From contig JAKPDL010000008.1 in the NCBI GenBank assembly GCA_029552825.1, positions 1-64,000 of the forward strand: DNA of 64,000 nt, read 5' to 3'. The notes beneath the pieces are model-generated. The model was not told the DNA's origin and ran no database searches. It saw nothing but the letters and a program-made list of their open reading frames with translations. Position numbers and translations under genes: made by a program. Below, piece by piece: positions 18,446-27,985 of this stretch. The stretch's first letter is position 1; every line of letters starts with the position of its first letter. This stretch comes from Bacteroidota bacterium. GTDB lineage: Bacteria > Bacteroidota > Bacteroidia > Bacteroidales > VadinHA17.

Positions 18446-20752
18446 ATGATTGAAAACCTTGTAATCGTTGAATCTCCGGCAAAGGCAAAAACAATTGAGA
18501 AGTTCCTTGGAAAGGATTTCAGGGTTGTTTCAAGTTTCGGACATATCAGAGATCTGACAAAAAAGAACCTCGGAATTGATATAAAGGGAGGGTTTATACC
18601 TGATTACGAAATACCAAAAGATAAAATTAAGGTAGTTAACGAGCTCCGCAAAGCAGCTTCAGAAGCCAAAACTATCTGGATCGCCTCCGATGAAGACCGT
18701 GAAGGTGAAGCTATAGCCTGGCATCTTGTTGAAGTGCTAAATCTCGACCCACAGAAAACCAGAAGGATAGTTTTTCATGAAATCACCAAAAGTGCCATTG
18801 AAGAGGCGATAAAGTCTCCCCGAACTGTTGATATGAACCTTGTAAATGCCCAGCAGGCGAGAAGAATTCTTGACCGTCTTGTGGGTTTTGAAATCTCACC
18901 GGTTCTCTGGAGGAAAGTTCAGCCTGCTCTCTCTGCAGGCCGTGTTCAATCGGTGGCTGTACGTCTGATAGTTGAAAGAGAAAGGGAAATAATTAACTTC
19001 AAGCCTGAATCTTCATTCAGAATAACAGGCATTTTCAATAAAGATAAATCTTCTGACAATTTATTAGTTGAAGAACCTCCTCTGAAGGCTGAAGCCATCA
19101 CAAAATTTCATGATGAAGATGAAGCTGTAAAATTTCTTGAGCTTTGCAGGGAAGCTGTATTTACTGTTAAAAATGTAATCGTAAAACCCGGTACCCGTTC
19201 TCCTGCGCCTCCGTTTATTACTTCCACCCTCCAGCAGGAGGCCTACCGTAAGCTCGGCTTCTCCGTTTCCCAGACCATGGCAATAGCACAGAAACTTTAT
19301 GAGGAAGGAAAGATCACATACATGCGAACCGATTCAACAAACCTTTCACGAATGGCACTTGCAAAAATCCGTGAGGTAATTGTAAATGAATACGGTGAAA
19401 AATATTCAAAAGTAAGACAGTACAAAACAACATCGAAAGGAGCCCAGGAAGCACACGAAGCAATAAGGCCAACCTACCCGGAAAAATCCACAATATCAGG
19501 AACTCAGGCTGAAAAACGATTGTATGAACTCATCTGGAAACGAACTATCGCCTCCCAGATGGCTGATGCCCAGACAGAAAAAACAAACATTGCCATTGAA
19601 ATGAACAATTCACCGGTTCTTTTCAATGCAACGGGAGAAGTAATACTTTTCGACGGATTCCTGAAAGTTTATTCCGAATCACAGGACACCGAGGGTGGTG
19701 AAGACGAAAAGGCAATACTGCCATCAGTTAAACCAGGTATGTTACTTTTCTATGACAGAATTACCGCAATCGAAAAATATACTACTCCGCCGCCCCGGTA
19801 TACCGAAGCAAGCCTTGTAAAAAAACTCGAAGAGCTGGGAATAGGACGCCCTTCAACATATGCTCCTATCATCTCAACTATTCAGCAGAGAGGATATGTT
19901 GCACGTGAAAACAGGCCGGGAGAAAAAAGAAAAATAACAGTTCTGGAGCTCTCTGCAGGAAATATCACCAAATCAACAAAAACCGAAATCTTCGGAAAAG
20001 AAAAATCAAAACTTTTCCCTAAAGACATAGGGATGATTGTCAATGATTTTCTAATGGAAAATTTTTCCGAAATCGTAGATTATAATTTCACTGCTGAAGT
20101 TGAAGAACAGTTCGACAAAATTGCAGCGGGAAAACTTGCATGGAATAAAATGCTCGAGAATTTTTACGGCCCTTTCCATAAAACCGTGGAGAATACTCTT
20201 GAGAAAAAGAACAAAACCACCGGAACCAGAATACTCGGAACTCACCCCGAAACAGGTGAAACTATTTCCGTGAAAATGGGAAAATACGGGCCTGTTGTTC
20301 AGGCAGTACATCCTGAAAAAGGCGATAAACCCCGATTTGCAAGCCTTCAGAAAAACCAGCTTATGGAAACCATAACACTCGAAGAAGCAATGAAGCTTTT
20401 CTCCCTGCCAAGATCCCTGGGAAACTGGGAAGGCGATGAGGTGGTTGTAGGAACAGGCAGGTTTGGACCTTATATTAGGTACAGAAATAAATTTTATTCT
20501 CTGAAGAATATTGACGACCCCTACCTTATTACACTTGAACGGGCAATTGAAATAATAAAAGAAAAAGATGAAGCTGATAAACAAAAAGTAATAAAGGAGT
20601 TTGGAGAAATAAAAATAATCAACGGTAGATATGGAGCATATATTAATTACAGGGGCGAAAATTACAGAATTCCAAAAGGAACAAATGCTGAGGACCTTAC
20701 ACAGGAAGAATGCATGAACATTATTGAGAAAAAACAAAAGTCGGGAAAATGA
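18446..20752 (+). CDS. topA: DNA topoisomerase I
   Basis: This type IA topoisomerase relaxes negative supercoils. The ATG at 18446 gives 768 residues beginning MIENLVIVESPAKAKTI (TOPRIM Glu8); a GTG three codons earlier is possible. The acidic TOPRIM motif DEDREGE is at 82-88 and the catalytic tyrosine is Tyr292 in ITYMRTDST. The C-terminus has no Cys4 zinc ribbons. Instead it carries glycine-aromatic repeats (GKYGPVVQ, GRFGPYIRY, GRYGAYINY), the zinc-free topoisomerase C-terminal repeat. Its stop overlaps the next gene by four bases (ATGA), linking it to the arginase-like gene. Confidence 0.97.
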   Translation: MIENLVIVESPAKAKTIEKFLGKDFRVVSSFGHIRDLTKKNLGIDIKGGFIPDYEIPKDKIKVVNELRKAASEAKTIWIASDEDREGEAIAWHLVEVLNLDPQKTRRIVFHEITKSAIEEAIKSPRTVDMNLVNAQQARRILDRLVGFEISPVLWRKVQPALSAGRVQSVAVRLIVEREREIINFKPESSFRITGIFNKDKSSDNLLVEEPPLKAEAITKFHDEDEAVKFLELCREAVFTVKNVIVKPGTRSPAPPFITSTLQQEAYRKLGFSVSQTMAIAQKLYEEGKITYMRTDSTNLSRMALAKIREVIVNEYGEKYSKVRQYKTTSKGAQEAHEAIRPTYPEKSTISGTQAEKRLYELIWKRTIASQMADAQTEKTNIAIEMNNSPVLFNATGEVILFDGFLKVYSESQDTEGGEDEKAILPSVKPGMLLFYDRITAIEKYTTPPPRYTEASLVKKLEELGIGRPSTYAPIISTIQQRGYVARENRPGEKRKITVLELSAGNITKSTKTEIFGKEKSKLFPKDIGMIVNDFLMENFSEIVDYNFTAEVEEQFDKIAAGKLAWNKMLENFYGPFHKTVENTLEKKNKTTGTRILGTHPETGETISVKMGKYGPVVQAVHPEKGDKPRFASLQKNQLMETITLEEAMKLFSLPRSLGNWEGDEVVVGTGRFGPYIRYRNKFYSLKNIDDPYLITLERAIEIIKEKDEADKQKVIKEFGEIKIINGRYGAYINYRGENYRIPKGTNAEDLTQEECMNIIEKKQKSGK

Positions 20753-21921
20753 TAATCAATCTTAATGACTATTTTGATCCTGTATGCATTGAAAAACCTG
20801 ATTATGAATTTATATCAGGGGCTTCCAGTTTTTCCCACAATATTACAATTCATACCGATAATAATCCTATCACCGGTATTGAAAAATACAGGATCGCTTT
20901 TATCGGTGTTCCTGAGGAGCGTAGTTCTGTAAATAACGGATGCCAGAAGGGTCCTGAAGCAATAAGGCGATCTCTTTACATGCTGGCCAGGATTCCAGGC
21001 AAACTGAAAATTATAGACCTCGGAAACATGAAAAGAGGCACAAATTTTTCCGACACTGTTTCCGGTCTTTCAGAAATAATTAGTTCCCTTATTGAATTAA
21101 AAATTCTCCCGGTTATTATCGGAGGCAACAGTTCACTGATTACGGCAATCGACAGCTCTTTTTCAAAGCTCAGGCATCCTTATACTCTCACCTCAATTGA
21201 TTCCCGAATCGATTTTCAACCTGAAAAAAAAGAAACAGACTCATTCAGCTATCTGAACAATATTTTATATAATAGTAAAAGTACATTAATAAATCTGATA
21301 AACATTGGCTATCAGACTTATCTAAACGATCAGCAGGTAATAAACAGATTAATAAGAAGAAAAGCTGACCTGATGAGACTTGGAGATGTAAGAGATGCCA
21401 TTCATCTTACAGAACCATTTCTTAGAGATTCAGATGCTATAGTAATTGATATTTCATCAGTGCGTCAATCAGACGCTCCTGGTACAATCTTACCTTCACC
21501 CAATGGATTCTATGGTGAAGAAATATGTCTTATTGCAAGGTATGCAGGTATTTCCGACAAAATTAAGGTTTTTGGGGTTTTTGAAGTCAATCCCGATCTT
21601 GATAAAGGTTCTCAGACCTCTGGCCTTGCCGCCCAGATCCTGTGGTTCTTTCTTGAGGGCTTTTGCCAGAAACAAATTGAAACCCCATCCCTTGCAAAGC
21701 ACAATACAGGACAATTCACAAGATACCATGTACACATCAGTGGAACTGAAGAAGAACTAATTTTCATTAAAAGCAACCTTACAGAGCGCTGGTGGATAGA
21801 AATAAATACGGATAAGGGAGAGACAAAATATGTCGCATGCTCTTACGAAGATTATGTACAGGCAAATCATAACGAGATACCTCAAAGATGGATCAAAGCA
21901 ATTGAAAGATTATCTAAATAA
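20749..21921 (+). CDS. Arginase/formimidoylglutamase-fold protein with degenerate metal site
   Basis: The 390 residues follow the ureohydrolase fold: VPEERSSVNNGCQKGPEAIRR near 54-74, GGNSS at 125-129, DSRID at 151-155 and the DISSVRQSDAPGT stretch from 234. Active enzymes have GGxH, DAHxD and DxDxxD, supplying six Mn ligands. Here both ligand histidines are replaced (Ser128 and Arg153), as is one Asp (Ser236), leaving three acidic positions. Catalysis by a binuclear Mn centre is therefore unlikely. It is translationally coupled to topA and lies just upstream of porP-gldKLMN. Bacteroidota genomes often annotate such a gene as formimidoylglutamase near this locus. Function unknown; a binding or structural role is possible. 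Confidence 0.8.
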   Translation: MIINLNDYFDPVCIEKPDYEFISGASSFSHNITIHTDNNPITGIEKYRIAFIGVPEERSSVNNGCQKGPEAIRRSLYMLARIPGKLKIIDLGNMKRGTNFSDTVSGLSEIISSLIELKILPVIIGGNSSLITAIDSSFSKLRHPYTLTSIDSRIDFQPEKKETDSFSYLNNILYNSKSTLINLINIGYQTYLNDQQVINRLIRRKADLMRLGDVRDAIHLTEPFLRDSDAIVIDISSVRQSDAPGTILPSPNGFYGEEICLIARYAGISDKIKVFGVFEVNPDLDKGSQTSGLAAQILWFFLEGFCQKQIETPSLAKHNTGQFTRYHVHISGTEEELIFIKSNLTERWWIEINTDKGETKYVACSYEDYVQANHNEIPQRWIKAIERLSK

Positions 21922-22025
21922 AAAAATGTTAATTTTATCCGTTCATCCATAATTTTTTGACGTTCATCACTAATTATTATTACTCTTATCAAAATAATCG
22001 CATTACAACAAAAAATAAATATTTT

Positions 22026-22033
22026 TATATTTG
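22026..22033 (+). promoter_or_regulatory. Promoter -7 element for the porP-gldKLMN operon
   Basis: TATATTTG matches TAnnTTTG and lies 62 bases before the porP ATG, in a 174-base AT-rich gap that separates the T9SS genes from the upstream arginase-like gene. The long leader leaves room for post-transcriptional control, but I see no clear structure. Confidence 0.45.
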
Positions 22034-22095
22034 TCAGCTATTCATATTTTTATTTAATTTTACTGATTTAGATTTTGAGGCATCAGGTTAAAAGA

Positions 22096-23040
22096 ATGAA
22101 AAAGTACGGGATATTGTTTATTTTTGCTCTTATACTGGCGGGCAGGTCATTTTCCCAGCAGGATCCTGTATACAGTCAATATATGTATAATTTTCATTTT
22201 TTTAATCCTGGTTCGGCTGGTATTTCGGGGATGGTTTGCATGACTGCCACCTCAAGGCAGCAATGGCTTGGTTTCAAAGGTGCCCCATCAACAACAGGAT
22301 TTAGCGTAAATGCACCGGTCAGACTTTTCGGTTCAGAAAGTGGCATCGGAATGGTAATAATGAACGACAAAACTGGTTTTGATTCAGATATTAAACTTTC
22401 AGGCTCATATTCATATCACTTTGAATTAGGAAATGGTAAGCTTGGAGTGGGGATATCACTGGGAATGATGAACAAGACTCTGAATCCTTCATGGCAAATA
22501 CCTGAAAGTGATGCACATACGCCAGTTTCGGGAGATCCTCTTATTCCTGAAAATAAGGAGAGCCATATTGCTTTCGATGCAGGAGTGGGAGCATATTATT
22601 CGACAGAAAAATATTATGCCGGAATATCCATAACTCACATAAATGAACCTAAAATAAAATTTTCAAAGGGCGAACCATACCTTAGCAGGCATTACTATGC
22701 TACGGCTGGATACAGTCTGAATCTCGGCAATCCGTCATATGAACTTATCCCATCGGTATTTGTATTTAGTGATGGACATCTGGTACAATTTACAATAAAC
22801 TCCATGCTCAGATACAATAAAAAAGTATGGGGCGGCGTTTCTTACAGAGCCGGTGATGCACTGACAGGTATTGTCGGAATTGAACTTTACAACGGAATTC
22901 GGATAGGATATTCATATGATTTTATCCTGTCTGACATCCGCAAAAGTTCAAGTGGTTCTCATGAATTTATGGTTAATTACTGCTTTGATATAAGCCTGGG
23001 CAAAAGTCCCATGAAATATAAAAGTGTAAGATTTTTATGA
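22096..23040 (+). CDS. porP: PorP/SprF-family type IX secretion outer-membrane protein
   Basis: Residues 1 to about 20 form a signal peptide (MKKYGILFIFALILAGRSFSQ), followed by the family hallmark QDPVYSQYMYNFHFFNPGSAG and a predicted outer-membrane beta-barrel. Total length is 314 residues from the ATG at 22096; the in-frame TTG at 22075 would put seven basic residues before the signal peptide. PorP proteins anchor the type IX system to the outer membrane or to cargo attachment proteins. The gene lies 46 bases before gldK, the P. gingivalis-type porP-K-L-M-N order. Confidence 0.92.
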   Translation: MKKYGILFIFALILAGRSFSQQDPVYSQYMYNFHFFNPGSAGISGMVCMTATSRQQWLGFKGAPSTTGFSVNAPVRLFGSESGIGMVIMNDKTGFDSDIKLSGSYSYHFELGNGKLGVGISLGMMNKTLNPSWQIPESDAHTPVSGDPLIPENKESHIAFDAGVGAYYSTEKYYAGISITHINEPKIKFSKGEPYLSRHYYATAGYSLNLGNPSYELIPSVFVFSDGHLVQFTINSMLRYNKKVWGGVSYRAGDALTGIVGIELYNGIRIGYSYDFILSDIRKSSSGSHEFMVNYCFDISLGKSPMKYKSVRFL

Positions 23041-23086
23041 TTATTAATAAAAAATTACTTACTTGCATCTAAAATCATATTGAATT

Positions 23087-24430
23087 ATGAAAAAGGTGAT
23101 TTTCTTTGCTCTGATCCTGATTATTCTGCTAAATAGCTGTGGTCCGTCAATGACCGGAGAGCTTACAGGTGTTCCCGGAAGGAAAAAATTCTTTGAGCCG
23201 GAACCTTACCAGATGGCATTCATCCCTGCGGGAAGTTTTGTTATGGGCCCGAGTGATGAGGATGCTTTCCATGTAATGAACACCATGTCAAAAACTATTA
23301 CAGTGGAAGCTTTCTGGATGGACCAGACAGAAATTACCAATAATAAGTACCGCCAGTTTGTTTATTACGTCCGTGATTCTATTTTCAGAACCAAACTGGC
23401 CGAGGCAGGTATAGAGGGACGTGAGTATTACATGACAGACAAGGAAGGGAACGTACTTGAGCCCAAAACTCTCAACTGGGATGAAAAAATAGACTTACGC
23501 GACGAACAGACTCTTGCAATACGCGAAGAGATGTATTATCCGCCACAGGAAAGATTCAATGGCAGAAAAGAAATAGATACAAGAAAACTTAATTATTCAT
23601 ACTATTTTGTTGACTATAAACAGGCTGCCCAGGTACCTTATATTCAGGATTATAAAGCCGGAACCGGAAAATATGTAGGTGAAGCATACAATCTTGAAGG
23701 AGTACGCACTCCTGTAAACGACCGTTCAGCTTTTATCATTCACGACATTATAAATGTTTATCCCGACACTCTGTGCTGGATAAGGGACTTCACCTACTCA
23801 TTCAATGATCCCCAGGCTTCTATTTATTTCTGGCATCGGTCATTCGACGACTATCCTGTTGTAGGGGTATCGTGGGTTCAGGCAAGAGCATTTAGCATCT
23901 GGAGAACAGACTATATGAATTCATTCCTCAGGAAAAGAGGTATACCCGATGTCCAGGCATACAGGCTTCCCACTGAAGGAGAATGGGAATATGCAGCAAG
24001 AGGCGGACTCGATCTTTCCATGTACCCATGGGGTGGACCCTATACACGTAACTATCAGGGATGCTTCCTTGCAAACTTTAAACCACTTAGAGGAAACTAC
24101 ATCGACGATGGTTCAGTATACCCGGCAAAGGTTGGATCATATGAACCCAACGAATATGGCCTTTACGATATGGCAGGAAATGTCTCCGAATGGACATCCA
24201 CTGCATATCATCCTGTATCATATGTCTTCACCCACGACCTCAATCCTAACTATGAATACAATGCAAGACCACAGGATCCACCGGTTATGAAACGCAAGGT
24301 TATAAGAGGTGGTTCATGGAAGGATATTGCATACTTCCTGCAGACAAGCTCAAGAGATTATGAATATCAGGATTCAACAAAACCATATATAGGTTTCAGA
24401 AATGTAAGATCATATATTGGAGTAAAATAA
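23087..24430 (+). CDS. gldK: Type IX secretion ring lipoprotein GldK/PorK
   Basis: This 447-residue lipoprotein has a lipobox LNSC with Cys18. The mature protein has an FGE-sulfatase (SUMF1-like) fold seen in MAFIPAGSFVMGPSDEDAF near the start and YRLPTEGEWEYAARGG, DMAGNVSEWTS and RGGSWKD towards the end. In the type IX system GldK forms, with GldN, the periplasmic ring attached to the outer membrane. The sulfatase-modifying activity of the superfamily is not expected. It is followed after 36 bases by gldL. Confidence 0.96.
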   Translation: MKKVIFFALILIILLNSCGPSMTGELTGVPGRKKFFEPEPYQMAFIPAGSFVMGPSDEDAFHVMNTMSKTITVEAFWMDQTEITNNKYRQFVYYVRDSIFRTKLAEAGIEGREYYMTDKEGNVLEPKTLNWDEKIDLRDEQTLAIREEMYYPPQERFNGRKEIDTRKLNYSYYFVDYKQAAQVPYIQDYKAGTGKYVGEAYNLEGVRTPVNDRSAFIIHDIINVYPDTLCWIRDFTYSFNDPQASIYFWHRSFDDYPVVGVSWVQARAFSIWRTDYMNSFLRKRGIPDVQAYRLPTEGEWEYAARGGLDLSMYPWGGPYTRNYQGCFLANFKPLRGNYIDDGSVYPAKVGSYEPNEYGLYDMAGNVSEWTSTAYHPVSYVFTHDLNPNYEYNARPQDPPVMKRKVIRGGSWKDIAYFLQTSSRDYEYQDSTKPYIGFRNVRSYIGVK

Positions 24431-24466
24431 AATAATTATCTTTATTAACAAATAAAAATCAGGTAT

Positions 24467-25351
24467 ATGAGCCTAGCAGAATTAGTTCAAAGCAGCGGAT
24501 GGAAGAACTTCATTGCTAAACTTTATGGTTTGGGTGCTTCCGTAGTAATCATTGGTGCTCTTTTTAAAATCCAGCACTGGCCATTTGCAGGTACAATGCT
24601 TACCGTAGGGCTTTGTACCGAGGCTATTATCTTCTTCTTCTCGGCTTTCGAGCCTCTACGTGAAGAGGTTGACTGGTCACTTGTTTACCCTGAACTGGCC
24701 GGAATTCCTGAAGAAGGAGAAGAAGTTCCTGTTGGTGGAAAAATGCATGATCCATACTTCCAGAGAAAAGGCCTTGTTGGAGGCGGCGGAGCCGGATCTG
24801 CAGCACTGGCAAAATTCGACGAAATGCTCGAAAAGGCAGAAATTACTCCTGAACTGTTCCAGAACCTCGGTCTGGGACTCAAAAAAATCGGAGAAGCAAC
24901 TGCCAATATGAATGCCATGCTGGATGTTTCAGCAGCATCTGAAAAATATGTTCAAACTATTAAAGCCGCAGATGAATCACTCGGCAAGCTTCATGAATCC
25001 TACGAGAATACGGCTAAAATTATCAATGAGACTGGCCTGAACTATAAAAACATAGCCGAATCATTGTCGGTTATCGAAATGGGAGGAAAATCATACCAGC
25101 AGCAGCTTGAAACCCTTAACAAGAATCTTTCTGCTCTTAACGCCGCATATGAACTTCAGCTCAAAGGCGCAACCGAGCATGTAAAAGAATCCGAGAACAT
25201 TTATAAGGGAATTCAGAATCTTCTTAAAAATCTAGCTGATACAGCTGATGACACTAAAAAATACCGCGAACAGATTTCTAAACTGAACGAAAATCTATCA
25301 GCCCTGAATAACGTTTATGGGAATATGCTTGCTACCATGAATGTGAAATAA
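24467..25351 (+). CDS. gldL: Type IX secretion motor subunit GldL/PorL
   Basis: This inner-membrane protein of 294 residues has two N-terminal helices (about 19-34 and 44-60) and a long cytoplasmic part with coiled-coil character (EMLEKAEITPELFQNLGLGLKKIG onwards, then repeated LNKNLSALN and LNENLSALN). GldL forms the pentameric, proton-driven motor with GldM. Glu52 and Glu62 in the second helix have the same spacing as the intramembrane glutamates known to matter in flavobacterial GldL, and a His-Trp-Pro turn (37-39) joins the helices. Lies between gldK and gldM. Confidence 0.96.
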   Translation: MSLAELVQSSGWKNFIAKLYGLGASVVIIGALFKIQHWPFAGTMLTVGLCTEAIIFFFSAFEPLREEVDWSLVYPELAGIPEEGEEVPVGGKMHDPYFQRKGLVGGGGAGSAALAKFDEMLEKAEITPELFQNLGLGLKKIGEATANMNAMLDVSAASEKYVQTIKAADESLGKLHESYENTAKIINETGLNYKNIAESLSVIEMGGKSYQQQLETLNKNLSALNAAYELQLKGATEHVKESENIYKGIQNLLKNLADTADDTKKYREQISKLNENLSALNNVYGNMLATMNVK

Positions 25352-25393
25352 CGTGACATAGTTTTTTATTCAACAAATTAAAACTGCAGAAAA

Positions 25394-27052
25394 ATGGCTC
25401 ATGAGAAGCTGTCTCCACGGCAAAAAATGATCGGGATGATGTACCTGGTTCTAACTGCTATGCTGGCTCTGAACGTATCAAAAGAGGCCGTGGAAGCATT
25501 TAAAAATGTTGACAAAGGTCTGTCAAAGACAATCCAAAACTATGCCGCAAAGAACAGCACCATTTACGAAGCATTCGACAGGGCCGCTGCACAAAATCCT
25601 GTCAAAGCAGGACCTGCACGAGATAAGGCATATATGGTAAAACAGAGATCCGACGAACTCTTCGATTATATACAGGATCTCAAAATAGAAATCATTAAGA
25701 AAACCGAAGGAGATGATACGCCTGCAGTCGTCGGAAGAGAAATAATAATCGACGAAGTTAAAAAAATCGACCAGAGAGATGTCCCTTCTGAAGTTCTAAT
25801 CGGAGCCCATGAGGCAGGAAAAGGAAACGACCTTAAAGCACTTATCGATTCCTACAGGGAAGACATGATCAGAGACGTGCTTGAAGGTAAAAATCCAAAC
25901 CTGGAAGAATCATTAAGAAACATTTTTAATACCGACGACGTTACGACAAAGGAAGGTGAAAAAGTACCCTGGGTAAATGATAACTTCCAGACCCTCCCTG
26001 TTGTAGCAGTAATCTGTATCCTGTCAAAAATGCAGGTGGATGTCAGAAATGCTGAAACCGACCTGCTCAATTACCTCTATGAACAGATTGAGGCACGTTC
26101 GTACAAATTCAATAAACTGGTAGCCACTGTTAAACCTTCTTCAACATATGTAATGCAGGGAAATGATTATACTGCAGAAGTATTTCTCACCGCTGTTGAT
26201 ACAACACAGACTCCCAGTATAACCGTTGGCGAATACAGAACTACAACAGCCGCAGACGGTTCAGTAAAATATGAGATGGTAGGAAATTACGTAACCCTCC
26301 CTATCGATCAATCGGGCAAAGGAATTTACAGAGTAAGAGCAACAAGCATTGGTCAGAAAACATGGGGAGGTTTGATAACAATAAAAGCCCCTGATGGTAC
26401 TCTTGTTTCATATCCGTTTAAAGAATCTTATTCAGTTGGCGCTCCTAACGTTGTTATCTCTCCAACCGCAATGAATGTGCTGTATGCAAATATTGACAAC
26501 CCTATTGATATCTCTGTACCAGGGGTCGGTTCTGACAAAATCAGGGCAACAATGAAAAACGGAACCATTGCAAGAGGCCGTACCAAAAATTCAAGAGGTG
26601 AATTCTTCCCGGGTGAATGGATCGCTCGCCCCGAAGTCGTAGGCCAGAATGCCCAAATCATTGTATCAGCCGAAATAAGCGGGAAAATCCAGTCTTTTGC
26701 TCCTATGGAATTCAGAGTTAAGGCTATACCGAAACCTGTGGCAAAATTCGCCAATGTTACCGGTAACGCATCACTTAGCAAGGATATTATACTGGCACAA
26801 CAGGCAGTGTTTGCAGATCTTGAAGGGTTCGATTTCGACCTCAGATATAATGTTACCGAGTTCAGAATGACTTATAATGAAAAGGGATTTGATATTTACA
26901 GGGATAGCAAAAGCAACCGTATAACTCCCGAACAGAGACAGATCCTTAACTCACTTACGCGCGGCAAAAAATTATATATAGAAAATATAAAAGCAGTTGG
27001 ACCTGATAACAGGCCACAAGACCTTTCACCTATAATTATTACTGTAAATTAG
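25394..27052 (+). CDS. gldM: Type IX secretion motor stator GldM/PorM
   Basis: The 552 residues begin with the strongly conserved segment KLSPRQKMIGMMYLVLTAMLALNVS, a single membrane helix at about 11-29 that packs in the GldL pentamer. A helical domain D1 and then Ig-like beta domains D2-D4 extend into the periplasm (for example VGAPNVVISPTAMNVLY near the start of D3). GldM dimers convey rotation of the motor to the outer-membrane GldK/GldN ring. The gene has the typical length and order, 42 bases after gldL and 20 before gldN. Confidence 0.97.
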   Translation: MAHEKLSPRQKMIGMMYLVLTAMLALNVSKEAVEAFKNVDKGLSKTIQNYAAKNSTIYEAFDRAAAQNPVKAGPARDKAYMVKQRSDELFDYIQDLKIEIIKKTEGDDTPAVVGREIIIDEVKKIDQRDVPSEVLIGAHEAGKGNDLKALIDSYREDMIRDVLEGKNPNLEESLRNIFNTDDVTTKEGEKVPWVNDNFQTLPVVAVICILSKMQVDVRNAETDLLNYLYEQIEARSYKFNKLVATVKPSSTYVMQGNDYTAEVFLTAVDTTQTPSITVGEYRTTTAADGSVKYEMVGNYVTLPIDQSGKGIYRVRATSIGQKTWGGLITIKAPDGTLVSYPFKESYSVGAPNVVISPTAMNVLYANIDNPIDISVPGVGSDKIRATMKNGTIARGRTKNSRGEFFPGEWIARPEVVGQNAQIIVSAEISGKIQSFAPMEFRVKAIPKPVAKFANVTGNASLSKDIILAQQAVFADLEGFDFDLRYNVTEFRMTYNEKGFDIYRDSKSNRITPEQRQILNSLTRGKKLYIENIKAVGPDNRPQDLSPIIITVN

Positions 27053-27072
27053 AAACCTAACAGACTTAACAT

Positions 27073-27918
27073 ATGAGTGCAATGAAGCGAATGATTATTT
27101 GCGGATTTCTGGCTGTAATATTCAGCTCACTGGTAAATGCCCAGACCTTCAAAGACATTTATCAGAAATCTATTCCTGACAATCCGAAAATAAACTACCC
27201 TTTCCTAAGGGAAGCTGATGTGTTCTGGTCGAAATACATTTACAGGGTCATAGACCTCAGGGAAAGAATCAACCATCCGCTCTATTTCCCTACTGAAACA
27301 ACTCCTGACGGAAGGAAAAGTTTTATTAATATAATTCTTGATGAAATAAAGGCTGGCAGGATTAATGCCTATGACTGGACAATTGTGCCTGACTCCACGC
27401 CGGTGAGCCTTACTTATGCCGATATTGAAGAAAAAATGGGTGCCAGGCTAATAAATACCCAGATTCAGGACATCAACACACAGATGCTGAAAGATACTGT
27501 AATCCAGCAAAAAGCAAATCCTGCTGACGTTAAACAACTTCTTATCTATGAACAGTGGTTCTTCGATAAAAAACATTCAAAACTCGACGTAAGAATTATT
27601 GGTATATGCCCAATACATATAAGGCTTGACGAAGCAACCGGAAGAACCGTTAGAACGCCTGTCTGCTGGCTGCGATACGATGAACTAAGGGATATACTTG
27701 CCAAAAAAGAGGTTTTCAATCCGTTTAACGACTCACAAAGGTTATCATATGACGACCTCTTCATGTACAGAAGATTCGGAAGCTATATCTATGCCGAGTC
27801 CAATGTGTTCAACGACCGTACAATAACATCATATACTACCGGCAAAGATGCAATGTTCGAAGCTGAAAGAATTAAAATGGAGATTTTCAATTTTGAACAT
27901 GACCTTTGGGAATATTAA
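27073..27918 (+). CDS. gldN: Type IX secretion ring protein GldN/PorN
   Basis: The 281 residues start with a signal peptide ending at VNAQ (about residue 24). The mature protein carries GldN features: [43 protein letters not shown] and a C-terminal FEHDLWEY. In Bacteroidota GldN binds GldK to form the periplasmic ring. It is the last gene of the operon and is closed by a strong hairpin terminator at 27954-27980. Confidence 0.96.
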   Translation: MSAMKRMIICGFLAVIFSSLVNAQTFKDIYQKSIPDNPKINYPFLREADVFWSKYIYRVIDLRERINHPLYFPTETTPDGRKSFINIILDEIKAGRINAYDWTIVPDSTPVSLTYADIEEKMGARLINTQIQDINTQMLKDTVIQQKANPADVKQLLIYEQWFFDKKHSKLDVRIIGICPIHIRLDEATGRTVRTPVCWLRYDELRDILAKKEVFNPFNDSQRLSYDDLFMYRRFGSYIYAESNVFNDRTITSYTTGKDAMFEAERIKMEIFNFEHDLWEY

Positions 27919-27953
27919 TCAGAGAACTTTATAAACCATATAACTGTATAAAC

Positions 27954-27985
27954 AAAAAAAGGGGCAAATGCCCCCTTTTTATTTT
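27954..27985. terminator. Bidirectional intrinsic terminator between gldN and manC
   Basis: A-run, then GGGGC (27961-27965), a four-base loop AAAT, GCCCC (27970-27974) and a T-run (27976-27980) form a compact GC stem with A/T tracts on both sides. It works in principle for both converging genes. Confidence 0.85.

Noticed and set aside
20051-20737. 228-codon ORF antisense to the end of topA
   Set aside because: Cys/Phe/Tyr-rich with no family pattern, contained in the conserved TopA C-terminus; a shadow frame.
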